Shown here: in pieces, positions 28,443 to 36,885 of the stretch
How the letters are laid out: every line of letters begins with the position of its first letter
How positions within the stretch are numbered: position 1 is the stretch's first letter
DNA from: Blastocatellia bacterium
GTDB taxonomy: Bacteria; Acidobacteriota; Blastocatellia; Chloracidobacteriales; Chloracidobacteriaceae
Assembly (NCBI GenBank): GCA_019695185.1
Contig: JAIBAN010000050.1
Coordinates: 1 to 58,053, forward strand
DNA: 58,053 bases
Direction of reading: 5' to 3'
Program-made: the position numbers and the translations under genes
The notes under the pieces: generated by a model
What the model saw: the letters and a program-made list of their open reading frames with translations, nothing else
Database searches by the model: none
What the model was told of the DNA's origin: nothing

Positions 28443-30302
28443 ATGAAGCCAATCAAAAATAATTTGTCACGTGTCTGGTTTTTGGGAATGGCCTGGAGCC
28501 GGATACTGCGCCGCAAATGGTCCCAGTTCTCAATAATAGTCCTCAGACTGTTGCTCCGTCTTTCACCCAACGAGAGCCAGCGCATGTTTGGATTAACCGT
28601 TGTCATCGGCATTGTGTGCGGTTTGGCGGCGGTTGCCTTTCATTTTGCGATTGTCACCAGTGAGTCATTCCTGATCCAGCGGGCGGTTTCTTCAACCGGG
28701 TTGAGTCAGGTGCTTGGTCTTTTGGGATTGTCGGTTCTGGGTGGGATGTGTTGTGGACTCTTTCTTCAATACTTTGTCCCGGAAGCACGCGGCAGCGGGA
28801 TTCCCCAAGTCAAAGTGGCCTATTCCATCAAAGGCGGAGTGATTCCGCTGAAAACCGTGGTTGGGAAATTTATCCTGGGTTCCATTCAAATTGGCTCAGG
28901 GGCGTCACTGGGCCGCGAAGGCCCGACAGTCCAGATTTGTGCCGGGATTTCCAGTTTTTTGGGAAGAATGGCGGCGTTGTCTCCCGGCAAACTGCCCCGG
29001 TTGCTTCCCGTTGCCGCTGCTGCCGGGGTGGCTGCCGCCTTCAATGCGCCAATCGCCGCCGTTACCTTCAGTATCGAGGAAATCGTCGGAGACCTGGACC
29101 AAACGATCCTTTCGGGCATCGTCGTGGCTGCCGCTTTGGCTGCTGTGATTGAACACAGTCTGCTTGGGGAACACGCGATTTTTCTGATTCCGCAAGGTTA
29201 TGGACTCCACCACATCTCGTCGTTGGCCACCTACGCGGTTTTGGGTGTCTGTGCGGGCATGGCTGCCACCATTTTTTGTGATTTGCTGCTTGGATTTCGC
29301 AGTTTTTTTCAAAACCTGAGGTGGGTTCCGGAGTGGGTCAAACCAGGCATTGGGGGCTTGATGACCGGAGCCCTGGCATTGCTCGCCCTGCGTTGGCTGC
29401 ATACCGAAGGAGTCACCGGCGGCGGGTACCGAACCCTTTCTGAAGCACTGAACGGGAAGCTGGGGCTTCAGGTCCTGCTCATACTTTTTATTTTGAAAAT
29501 CCTGGCCACGGTTTTTTCATACAGCAGCGGCGGAGTGGGTGGAATCTTTGCGCCTGTCCTGTTTATTGGGGCCATGTTGGGTGGAATTTTCGGGCACCTG
29601 GACGCCCTGGTGTTCCATCATTCCATCAACGACGTCGGGGCTTTCGCCCTGGTTGGTATGGGAGCGGTTTTTGCGGGGGTCATCCGGACGCCCATCACCT
29701 CCGTCCTCATCATCTTTGAAATGACCGGAGGGTACGATTTGGTGCTGCCCTTGATGATTGCCAACTCGATTTCGTTTTTACTGGCCAGACATTGGCGTCA
29801 CCTTCCGATTTACGAGGCCCTGCTGGAACAGGATTCCATCATCCTGCCTCACCACCGCACCGCCACCCACCCACTGAAAGAACTCCGGGTGTCGCAGGCC
29901 ATGACCACCAAAGTGATTTCGTTGCGGGCTGCCATGCCCCTGACCGAAGCCCTGGAATATATTTCCATGTATTCCCATCCGGTTTTCCCTGTGTTGGATG
30001 AAACGGGAAGTGTGGTCGGTGCCGTGCAGGAGGCAACCATGCGGCAACACTTGGCTAAAGAAGCAACTGGCACGGCCACCATCGAGTCCATCACCATCCC
30101 AATTACTACCTGTTTTCCGGATTACGAGTTGGTTCGGGCGGCCATCATTATGGGGGAATCCAATACCCATCAGGTGGCTGTGGTCAGGCGGGAGGATAAC
30201 CGGAGACTGGTTGGCTGGCTGAGTATGAGTGATGTGATTGAAGCACAGGCCAAAGTGGCGACGCAGGGAGGTGAAATCGGGCGGTCGATCATTCCTGATT
30301 AA
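28443..30302 (+). CDS. ClC-family chloride transporter with C-terminal CBS pair
   Basis: A 619-residue inner-membrane protein moving chloride, probably as a Cl-/H+ exchanger. ClC signatures are all present: GSGIPQVK (117-124), GREGPT (157-162) with gating glutamate E159, an IEE motif at 211-213 where the inner proton glutamate of exchangers lies, and GVGGIFAPVLFIGA (364-377). Having both glutamates favours an exchanger over a channel (inference). The last 150 or so residues form two CBS modules (about 470-610), which often bind adenine nucleotides. The ATG at 28443 directly follows an in-frame TTG; no strong ribosome site is seen. Confidence 0.9.
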   Translation: MKPIKNNLSRVWFLGMAWSRILRRKWSQFSIIVLRLLLRLSPNESQRMFGLTVVIGIVCGLAAVAFHFAIVTSESFLIQRAVSSTGLSQVLGLLGLSVLGGMCCGLFLQYFVPEARGSGIPQVKVAYSIKGGVIPLKTVVGKFILGSIQIGSGASLGREGPTVQICAGISSFLGRMAALSPGKLPRLLPVAAAAGVAAAFNAPIAAVTFSIEEIVGDLDQTILSGIVVAAALAAVIEHSLLGEHAIFLIPQGYGLHHISSLATYAVLGVCAGMAATIFCDLLLGFRSFFQNLRWVPEWVKPGIGGLMTGALALLALRWLHTEGVTGGGYRTLSEALNGKLGLQVLLILFILKILATVFSYSSGGVGGIFAPVLFIGAMLGGIFGHLDALVFHHSINDVGAFALVGMGAVFAGVIRTPITSVLIIFEMTGGYDLVLPLMIANSISFLLARHWRHLPIYEALLEQDSIILPHHRTATHPLKELRVSQAMTTKVISLRAAMPLTEALEYISMYSHPVFPVLDETGSVVGAVQEATMRQHLAKEATGTATIESITIPITTCFPDYELVRAAIIMGESNTHQVAVVRREDNRRLVGWLSMSDVIEAQAKVATQGGEIGRSIIPD

Positions 30303-30308
30303 GCTGAA

Positions 30309-30401
30309 AAAGAGGATTGAGGACTGAGGGTTTCATTTCAGTTGGTGCGCTCGCCTGTACGAAGGGTAATGTGAATTCAGGCACAGTCCTCAATCCTCTT
30401 T
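30309..30401. terminator. 18-bp inverted repeat between convergent genes, built from GAGGAYT heptamers
   Basis: Positions 30309-30326 are a perfect reverse complement of 30384-30401. The left arm contains GAGGATT, GAGGACT and GAGGGTT in tandem (30312-30332); the right arm contains the complementary AGTCCTC and AATCCTC. It sits exactly between the ClC gene and the hydrolase gene, which point at each other, and fits a two-way transcript end. Its heptamer make-up links it to the other heptamer inverted repeats of the window. Confidence 0.6.
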
Positions 30402-30404
30402 CCG

Positions 30405-31379
30405 TTATTTGATTTTTTGCTGATCAAAGAAGGCCCGGATGTAACCGGCAATCACCTCGCCGTCTTCCTCCAGGGCAAAATGGCCCGTGTCAAGCAGGTG
30501 AAATTCGATGTTTTTCAAATCCCGTTTATAAGGCTCGGCACCCGCAATCGGAAAGAACGGGTCGTTTTTGCCCCACACAACCAACGTCGGAGGTTGATGT
30601 TTGCGAAAGAAAGCTTGCCACTCCGGATACCTCAGCAGGTTGGTCCGGTAATCCCAAAACAACTTCAACTGAATCGCGTCATTGCCTGGACGGTCCAGCC
30701 ATAGCTGGTCAAAAGTGTAGGCGTCAGGGTTGATATGATGCGGGTTGCGAGTTCCGGCAACATATTGGTATTTGGTGCCCTCAATTTTCAAAAAGCCCCG
30801 CAGTTGGGTGGTATTGATGTCACCGGGGTCCTTCCAATAGGCTTTGATGGCATCAAATCCCGGCCCTAATCCTTCTTCATAGGCGTTGCCGTTTTGCACA
30901 ATCAGCGCCTGTATCCGTTCAGGATGTTTGACCGCCAGCCGATACCCGACTGGCGCGCCGTAGTCCTGCACATAGAGGCTGTATTTTTTGAGACCGACGA
31001 CTTGGGTGAAGGCATCCACCACCTTCGCCAGATGGTCGAACGTGTAATCGAATTCATCCACACCCGGCGCGGAACTGTAGCCGAATCCCGGATAGTCCGG
31101 CGCGACCACGTGAAATTTATCCGCCAGTTGTGGAATCAGATTCCGAAACATGTGGGACGAAGCCGGAAAGCCGTGGAGCAACAAAATCGTCGGCTTGGTT
31201 GGGTCTCCCGCCTCCCGATAGAAAATGTCCAGATTTTCAATCTTAACGGTTTTGTAGGTGATGACCGTCTGCTTAACGGTCTGTGCTCCGGTAGGAACGT
31301 CCAACCAGAGTACCGCCCACCCAAAGACCCCCAATAACACCATTCGATGCCAAAAAACTTTCTTCAGTTTCTGCTTCAT
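30405..31379 (-). CDS. Exported alpha/beta hydrolase (epoxide hydrolase/haloalkane dehalogenase type)
   Basis: A 324-residue hydrolase with an N-terminal signal peptide (about 1-33). The nucleophile is Asp: D139 in VQDYGAPVG, the pattern of epoxide hydrolases and haloalkane dehalogenases and not the Ser of esterases. The HGFP oxyanion motif (69-72), D273 in GKNDPFF and H300 in DTGHFA complete the probable triad. The substrate cannot be told from sequence. The ATG at 31379 has TGGAG upstream. A near-perfect sigma-70 promoter precedes it, and a CGNR-type regulator is divergent, so that protein probably regulates this gene. Confidence 0.85.
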   Translation of the reverse strand: MKQKLKKVFWHRMVLLGVFGWAVLWLDVPTGAQTVKQTVITYKTVKIENLDIFYREAGDPTKPTILLLHGFPASSHMFRNLIPQLADKFHVVAPDYPGFGYSSAPGVDEFDYTFDHLAKVVDAFTQVVGLKKYSLYVQDYGAPVGYRLAVKHPERIQALIVQNGNAYEEGLGPGFDAIKAYWKDPGDINTTQLRGFLKIEGTKYQYVAGTRNPHHINPDAYTFDQLWLDRPGNDAIQLKLFWDYRTNLLRYPEWQAFFRKHQPPTLVVWGKNDPFFPIAGAEPYKRDLKNIEFHLLDTGHFALEEDGEVIAGYIRAFFDQQKIK

Positions 31380-31418
31380 GTTCTTACTCCATATAACCAG
31401 TAAAATTTGAGATAAATA

Positions 31419-31447
31419 GTTATAAATTGCATTTTCTAACCTGTCAA
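31419..31447 (-). promoter_or_regulatory. Sigma-70 promoter for the alpha/beta hydrolase
   Basis: On the minus strand TTGACA (31442-31447), a 17-bp spacer and TATAAC (31419-31424), about 40 bp before the start codon. The imperfect palindrome AACCTGTCAAGTT (31438-31450) overlaps the -35 box and could be an operator for the divergent CGNR-type regulator. Confidence 0.7.
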
Positions 31448-31511
31448 GTTATGTTTTGCCTGTCAGAATTTCAAGGCTGGGTGATTGACCACCAGCGAAG
31501 CGAGGTGACTG

Positions 31512-32120
31512 ATGAGCTTTCAATTTGTCGGGAATTACAAATGCCTGGATTTCATCAACACTGAGGTCCTGGTTCGCGGGAAACCGATGGATTTACTCAA
31601 CAGTTTTGAGGACTTGGTGGTGTGGATGGTCGTCGCCGGGATTTTGAATGAAGCCGAAGCCGGGCAGGTCCGGACCAACTGGACCAACTTCAGTGAGGTC
31701 GAAAACCTGCTCATCCAGGCCAAAGCGTTGCGAACCCGGTTACGGGAGGCGGTCAAAGACATAATTCAGGAAAAGGAAGTGCCGGAACCTTTGGTGACAG
31801 AAATCAATTCCCTGTTGGCGCGTCAAACCGGTTATGCGGAACTGGTGCGGACACGAGGCGGTGGGTTCGAAAAACGAACCCATGCCAGCTTGAGCGAACC
31901 GATTCAGATGCTGGTGCCGCTGGCCGAATCATTTGCGGATTTGCTTTGTTACGGTGATTTGACTTTAGTGAGGAAATGCGAAAATTCGGCTTGTGTGCTT
32001 CATTTCTATGACACCACCAAAAACCACACCCGCCGCTGGTGCAGCATGGAAGTGTGCGGGAACCGAGCCAAAGCCGCCGCCCATTACCTGCGGAAACGAA
32101 CCCAGACCGACAGGCCATAA
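31512..32120 (+). CDS. ABATE/CGNR zinc-finger transcription regulator
   Basis: A 202-residue protein with the ABATE (stress-related, putative RNA- or ligand-binding) domain at about 1-140 and a C-terminal CGNR zinc finger with C156, C161, C177 and C182, the last within CGNR. Family members are considered small-molecule-responsive DNA-binding regulators. GAGGTG precedes the ATG at ideal spacing. The gene is divergent from the exported alpha/beta hydrolase with a 132-bp gap that contains the hydrolase promoter and a palindrome, which makes the hydrolase its likely target. Confidence 0.85.
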   Translation: MSFQFVGNYKCLDFINTEVLVRGKPMDLLNSFEDLVVWMVVAGILNEAEAGQVRTNWTNFSEVENLLIQAKALRTRLREAVKDIIQEKEVPEPLVTEINSLLARQTGYAELVRTRGGGFEKRTHASLSEPIQMLVPLAESFADLLCYGDLTLVRKCENSACVLHFYDTTKNHTRRWCSMEVCGNRAKAAAHYLRKRTQTDRP

Positions 32121-32196
32121 AGCTCCAGTTGGCGACGGCCACTGTTGGTCGGCTTGCTTGGATCGTCATTCGTCATCACACCGAGGGTGATACACC

Positions 32197-32610
32197 ATGT
32201 TCCTGGTGAATGTGCTCATTTCGTTACCCGTGCTTCTCTCTGGGCTGTACCTGGTTGGCTTGGGTGTGGTTGCATTTGCCGCACCCCACCGGGCCAAGCT
32301 CTTTCTCTCAGGATTTGCCATCTCAGCGTTCGCCCATTACTTTGAGCTTTGTGTTCGCTTTGTTATTGGGGGGGCGCTCGTGTGGTATGCCCCGCATATG
32401 AAGTTCCCTTCGCTTTTTATGGTTTTTGGTTGGGTTCTGGTGGTTACCACCATTGGTCTGTGCGCCATACCTTGGAGATGGCATCATCGCTTTGCCGCCT
32501 GGTCGGTTCCGCTGGCGACCAGAAACATGGCGCTGTTTGGGCTGGGATCACTCACGGGTGGTATTTTCCTGCTCCTTTCGGTCGTTTTGGGGCCAGGCAT
32601 TGCCCCTTGA
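32197..32610 (+). CDS. Small integral membrane protein, four predicted helices
   Basis: A 137-residue hydrophobic protein of unknown function with about four membrane segments (about 3-25, 38-64, 68-90 and 108-132). GAGGGTG precedes the ATG. It lies 76 bp behind the CGNR regulator on the same strand, so co-transcription is possible. No catalytic or binding motif is seen and no family is recognised with confidence. Confidence 0.6.
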   Translation: MFLVNVLISLPVLLSGLYLVGLGVVAFAAPHRAKLFLSGFAISAFAHYFELCVRFVIGGALVWYAPHMKFPSLFMVFGWVLVVTTIGLCAIPWRWHHRFAAWSVPLATRNMALFGLGSLTGGIFLLLSVVLGPGIAP

Positions 32611-32756
32611 AGGGTGCCATTTTCTTGTTACGCCCGTCGCGCGATGTGTTCAAACGGACTAAAGGGAAGCTGCATCAGGTTTTCGTCCCGTTGCAGTGGC
32701 GTGACAAAATCATAAACGTGGTGGAGCAGTCACGCCACACCGTTGACGGTTGCGGT

Positions 32757-34172
32757 TCAAGCCGAATGGGACAGATTCGCCAAGCCTGGCTTGGCAACTC
32801 GCCCCAGACTCACCAACGGCGTGGACCGTGGGATCAGGGCCTCCTCAAAAAAGAACCGTGGTTCTCCAAAAGCGGGTTTGAGTTCATCGAGCCAGATGGC
32901 CCGCTCGTCATATTCGGCAAAGAACGGGCGTCGGACCCAGTCCGGCTGCCGTCCCTGCAAAAACTGCAAGACCATGACGTTTTTCCCGTTGACCTCACTG
33001 ACACCCAGCATATGCACCTTACCGGGATGGGCTGACATGCTGGGTCCCCTCACGGTTCGGCACAATCCGCTGACTTGGCAGTAGGCTTTCCGGAAGATAT
33101 TCCAGCCCCGAATGATGGGCACCCCGAAATAATGCTGCGCGCCCGTGTCCCGCACCAGAAACAAATAGTAGGGGATCATCCCGAGACTGACCTGTTCGGT
33201 CCACATCCGCGCCCAGTTCTCCGGGTTGTCATTGATGTGCGCCAACAGCGGAGATTGGGTGCGAATATGAGCCCCGGTCGCCAAAATCCGGCGAATGGCC
33301 AGGCGGGTGGACGGAGGGGTCAGTTCAACCGGGTGATTGAAATGGGCCATGAGAGCCAGATTTTTCCCTTGTCGGACCACCTTTTCAAATAGGCGGAGCA
33401 AATCGTCCGCCTCCTGCCCGTCCAAAAACCGAAATGGCCAGTAGGTGAGGGCCTTAGTGCCAATCCGGATGGTTTTCACATGAGGAAGATCGGCGGCCAG
33501 GAGCGGCTCGATGTATTCGGCCAGTTGGCGGGTCCGCATCACCATAGGATCGCCACCGGTAAACAGGACATCCGTCACCTGCGGGTTTCGGCGCAGGTAT
33601 TCCACCAGAGAATCGGTTTCGTGCATGCCGAATTTGTTTTCGTCACCCCCGACAAACTGCGGCCAACGGAAACAAAAGGTGCAATAGGCATGGCAGGTTT
33701 GTCCGTGACGAGGAAAAAAAAGCACTGTTTCACGGTATTTGTGCTGGATTCCCTCCAGCCGGCGTCCATCCATCCAGGGCACATTGTGTTCCATTTGGCC
33801 CGCCGGATGGGGATTGAGTTCCATCCGAATTTCCTCAACCAGTGGTTGCAGTTCGTTGGGGGCAACCCCGCGGCGGAGGGCATCGGCCACCACCTCAAAA
33901 TGGTTGGGCCGGAGCATTTCCCGTTGGGGAAAGGTTAAACGAAACATGGGGTCGTCCGGCACCTTCCGCCAGTCAATCAACTCGTCGATGACAAACTGGT
34001 TGACGCGAAACGGAAGCACCTGTGACACCACGTCAACGGCGAATTTCAGTTCCTCGGAAAGCCCTTCCAATTGGGGAATCCGGCGAAAGTTCCGGCGTTG
34101 GTAGATTTGAAACTTGGGGGCATCTGGCACGTCCAGGCCAGGCGCGGAGAGCGCATATGAACCGCTATACAT
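32757..34172 (-). CDS. KamA-family radical-SAM protein (lysine 2,3-aminomutase-like)
   Basis: A 471-residue radical-SAM enzyme of the KamA family. The [4Fe-4S]-SAM triad is C160-x3-C164-x2-C167 in TCHAYCTFCF, and LFTGGDPMVM is the SAM-binding GGE/GGD-like region. The region aligned with the PLP lysine of lysine aminomutase reads SAHPGKVHML and keeps a lysine, but the Asp that binds the substrate's side-chain amine in true lysine aminomutase (DAPGGGGK context) is replaced, so another amino-acid or amine substrate is likely (inference). The start at 34172 has AAAGGAAA upstream; the frame is open 39 codons further. The gene for a secreted protein of unknown role lies just upstream on the same strand. 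Confidence 0.83.
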   Translation of the reverse strand: MYSGSYALSAPGLDVPDAPKFQIYQRRNFRRIPQLEGLSEELKFAVDVVSQVLPFRVNQFVIDELIDWRKVPDDPMFRLTFPQREMLRPNHFEVVADALRRGVAPNELQPLVEEIRMELNPHPAGQMEHNVPWMDGRRLEGIQHKYRETVLFFPRHGQTCHAYCTFCFRWPQFVGGDENKFGMHETDSLVEYLRRNPQVTDVLFTGGDPMVMRTRQLAEYIEPLLAADLPHVKTIRIGTKALTYWPFRFLDGQEADDLLRLFEKVVRQGKNLALMAHFNHPVELTPPSTRLAIRRILATGAHIRTQSPLLAHINDNPENWARMWTEQVSLGMIPYYLFLVRDTGAQHYFGVPIIRGWNIFRKAYCQVSGLCRTVRGPSMSAHPGKVHMLGVSEVNGKNVMVLQFLQGRQPDWVRRPFFAEYDERAIWLDELKPAFGEPRFFFEEALIPRSTPLVSLGRVAKPGLANLSHSA

Positions 34173-34328
34173 GGCAGTTTCCTTTCCCGGGCGCTCGGGT
34201 GAGGCCCATCCTTTACCCGGCCGGTTGCCGGAATTCATCCTTGATGGTTTCCCACCCACGGGTTTCAGGCAAAACCGGACCCAGGTCAATGGATTTGATA
34301 AATGGATGGCGGCACCGGATCTTCCAAC

Positions 34329-35039
34329 TCACCTGCCACAGTTTGGGTAAAAGGAAGCAACGGGGGCTGCCGGCAATGACAAGGAAAGGGAATTGTCAGC
34401 CGGCGGGCTGCGGGGAATCAGACAGAAAGCCAAATGTTCAAGAATTGAGCAGGTGACCGGTTTGGGCAGGTGCGCCCGTGCTCCGCAGACCGGCAGAAAG
34501 AAAATGGCGGGCAACACCATTCCACCCATCCAGGTGGTGGTGGTGGGGCCATTGGCCGAAACAGCCTGAAGATTTGGATTGGATTGACGCTGGGGAACCG
34601 GGGTTGGGGGATGCACCGCCTGTGGGGAAGGACTCCCCAGGGTTTTCCCTTTCTTTCCTGAATCCGCCACCCGGCGGCTGCGGGGGTTTTTGGCGGAACC
34701 GGGACCTGATTTCCGGGCGTGCCGTTCATTTTCCCCCAGGTGGTCTTCATCCGTCCCGGCGTCGGCTGCGCCGGTCAGCAGGGTTCCCTTTAAAATCGAC
34801 GCCAGTGGCCATCCCTCGGTTTCACCTGCAAAGGTTGGTGAATTCTCATTTCCGGGGAACAGAACCTCGATTGGCAACGGGGTGGATTCACTGATGGGAA
34901 GTTTTTCCGGTGGAGTGGACGCTTTCACCGTTGGTTTTCCCACTGGCTCGGAAGCCAGACACACCATTCCACCCAACAGACTCGGCCAAAACCAGGCGAC
35001 GGCAGTCAGCAGCAGGATGGTACGGAGACTTCCTCGCAT
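34329..35039 (-). CDS. Hypothetical exported protein, low complexity
   Basis: A 236-codon frame with a plausible signal peptide (about 1-30), then a Pro/Ser/Glu/Lys-rich body without a recognised domain and a hydrophobic stretch near residues 173-186. The ribosome site is weak and the last third looks irregular, so this may be a fast-evolving envelope protein or a decaying gene. It lies 156 bp upstream of the KamA-like gene on the same strand. Confidence 0.4.
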   Translation of the reverse strand: MRGSLRTILLLTAVAWFWPSLLGGMVCLASEPVGKPTVKASTPPEKLPISESTPLPIEVLFPGNENSPTFAGETEGWPLASILKGTLLTGAADAGTDEDHLGENERHARKSGPGSAKNPRSRRVADSGKKGKTLGSPSPQAVHPPTPVPQRQSNPNLQAVSANGPTTTTWMGGMVLPAIFFLPVCGARAHLPKPVTCSILEHLAFCLIPRSPPADNSLSLSLPAAPVASFYPNCGR

Positions 35040-35415
35040 AAATCACATTCACTTCAGGGAAGGGGGCCCGCAGGTGATACCCCGATTGGGTTTATCCCGT
35101 TTCCAATGACAACGGTCTTTGTTGGGGGTATGTATCACTCGTTTCATACCCAGGCTTTCAAAGGCAATTGGCCGGTCTGCCCCGGAAAAATGTTTCAGAT
35201 TAGCGGGAAACCGGCCGCATAAAAACAGGAAATGATTGACAGACAATGATTTAATTTATGAAGTAATAGTAATATATTTATGAGTGAAAGTAAAATTAGC
35301 ACAAGTTTTATTATTGCACCAAATCAATAACCGACCGGAGGTAAGACTGAAAAGCTGTCTGACCAACGGCAGCCTGATCGAGTTTACATACTTTGGAGAA
35401 TTGGGGGAGCTTGCG
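35040..35415. other. Intergenic region before the Na+/H+ antiporter
   Basis: No gene is supported. Positions 35220-35330 are very A/T-rich. TTGACA occurs at 35236-35241, with only a poor -10 candidate (TATGAA at 35257-35262, 15-bp spacer). The antiporter frame is open from 35284, but coding signs begin at 35416. Confidence 0.45.
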
Positions 35416-36702
35416 ATGACCACGTTTCAAACCCTGGCGATTTTGATAACCCTGGCGGCTTGTGCCAGTTACTTGAATCACAGATTCCTGCGATTTCCGG
35501 ACACGATTGGGTTAATGGCAATCGCCCTGGGGATGTCGGTTCTCCTGCTGATTGGCGGAGAAGTGGGGTTTGTGCCCATTAAAACCATTTCCGGCTTTGT
35601 TTCATCGATCAATTTTTCCGAAACGCTGCTGCATGGCATGTTGGCATTTTTACTTTTTGCCGGAGCACTGCACATTGACTTGGAGGATTTACGACAATCC
35701 AAAACCCCGATTGCGTTGTTGGCTACCATCGGTGTCGTGATCGCCACCGCCGTCACCGGGTTGCTGTTTTGGGGGGGCGTCCGACTGATGGGCTTCGAGA
35801 TATCATTGATGTACGCGCTGCTGTTTGGTGCGTTGATTGCCCCGACAGATCCGATTGCCGTTTTGGGAATTATCAAAACAGTGGGAGTGCCCAAACAACT
35901 GGAAGTCACCATTACAGCGGAATCCTTGTTCAATGACGGTGTGGCCGTGGTGGTCTTTTTAACGTTGCTGGCGGTGGCGAGTGGCCAGGATGATGTTACA
36001 GGGCCAGCCGTAGGCTGGTATTTTCTCAAGGAAACCATTGGAGGATCCCTGCTCGGCTATGGGTTGGGATGGTTGTTTTTCCATTTGTTGAAATCCATAG
36101 ATGCTTATCACGTGGAGGTGCTTTTAACCCTTTCCCTGGCTTCCGGAGGATACGCCCTGGCCGAGTGGGGTCACGTTTCAGCCCCGATTGCGATTGTGGT
36201 GGCCGGTTTGCTCATCGGAAACCATGGTCGCAGCCATGCCATGTCGCACATCACCCGCGAACACCTGGACACGTTTTGGGAACTGGTGGACCAGATTTTG
36301 AACGCCGTTTTGTTTCTGCTGATCGGCCTTGAATTGATCGCCATTCCGCTCAAATGGTGGCAGTTTGGGATTGGTCTGATGACCATTTTCACAGTGTTGG
36401 CTGGAAGGGTGATCGGGGTTGCCCTCCCGGTCTCTGCGTTGCGGCAGCGATATGAGTTTTTACCGGGTACGATTCCCATTTTGACCTGGGGGGGTCTTAG
36501 GGGGGGAATTTCCATCGCCATGGTGCTTTCACTTCCTGCCACTGTGGAAAAAGAACTGCTGTTGGTGGTGACCTATGTGGTGGTCGTCTTTTCAGTGCTG
36601 GTTCAAGGTTTGACGTTTGGGAAATTTATGAGAACCGTTCTCAAACCGGCAAATCAAGCTGCTTCAGAAGAAGCATCAAACGCCGGAAATCTTTCGGCTT
36701 AA
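35416..36702 (+). CDS. Na+/H+ antiporter, CPA1 (NhaP-like) family
   Basis: A 428-residue inner-membrane antiporter exchanging Na+ (or K+) for protons. It has about twelve hydrophobic segments and the CPA1 ion-binding signatures GALIAPTDPIAVL (near 138-150) and ESLFNDGVAVV (near 172-182), plus GLRGGISIAM near 364-373. The ATG at 35416 is preceded by GGGGGAG at good spacing. It is followed 183 bp later by a DUF389 membrane protein on the same strand. A soluble C-terminal nucleotide-binding domain is missing, as in short NhaP-type members. Confidence 0.87.
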   Translation: MTTFQTLAILITLAACASYLNHRFLRFPDTIGLMAIALGMSVLLLIGGEVGFVPIKTISGFVSSINFSETLLHGMLAFLLFAGALHIDLEDLRQSKTPIALLATIGVVIATAVTGLLFWGGVRLMGFEISLMYALLFGALIAPTDPIAVLGIIKTVGVPKQLEVTITAESLFNDGVAVVVFLTLLAVASGQDDVTGPAVGWYFLKETIGGSLLGYGLGWLFFHLLKSIDAYHVEVLLTLSLASGGYALAEWGHVSAPIAIVVAGLLIGNHGRSHAMSHITREHLDTFWELVDQILNAVLFLLIGLELIAIPLKWWQFGIGLMTIFTVLAGRVIGVALPVSALRQRYEFLPGTIPILTWGGLRGGISIAMVLSLPATVEKELLLVVTYVVVVFSVLVQGLTFGKFMRTVLKPANQAASEEASNAGNLSA

Positions 36703-36885
36703 CCAAGGAATTGGTTCAAACCGCCGGTTGTTTCCCTTCTTTCAGCAACAAAATTTCCCCAGGTGAGGGATGGTGACGGACTTGATGGCAGAGGAATTGA
36801 GGGGCCGGGTTTCAGGAACGCCCCAACCAGTTCTGGGGAAATCAGAACCCAGACAGGGAAAAAATTACCGGTTCAACGGGGGACG

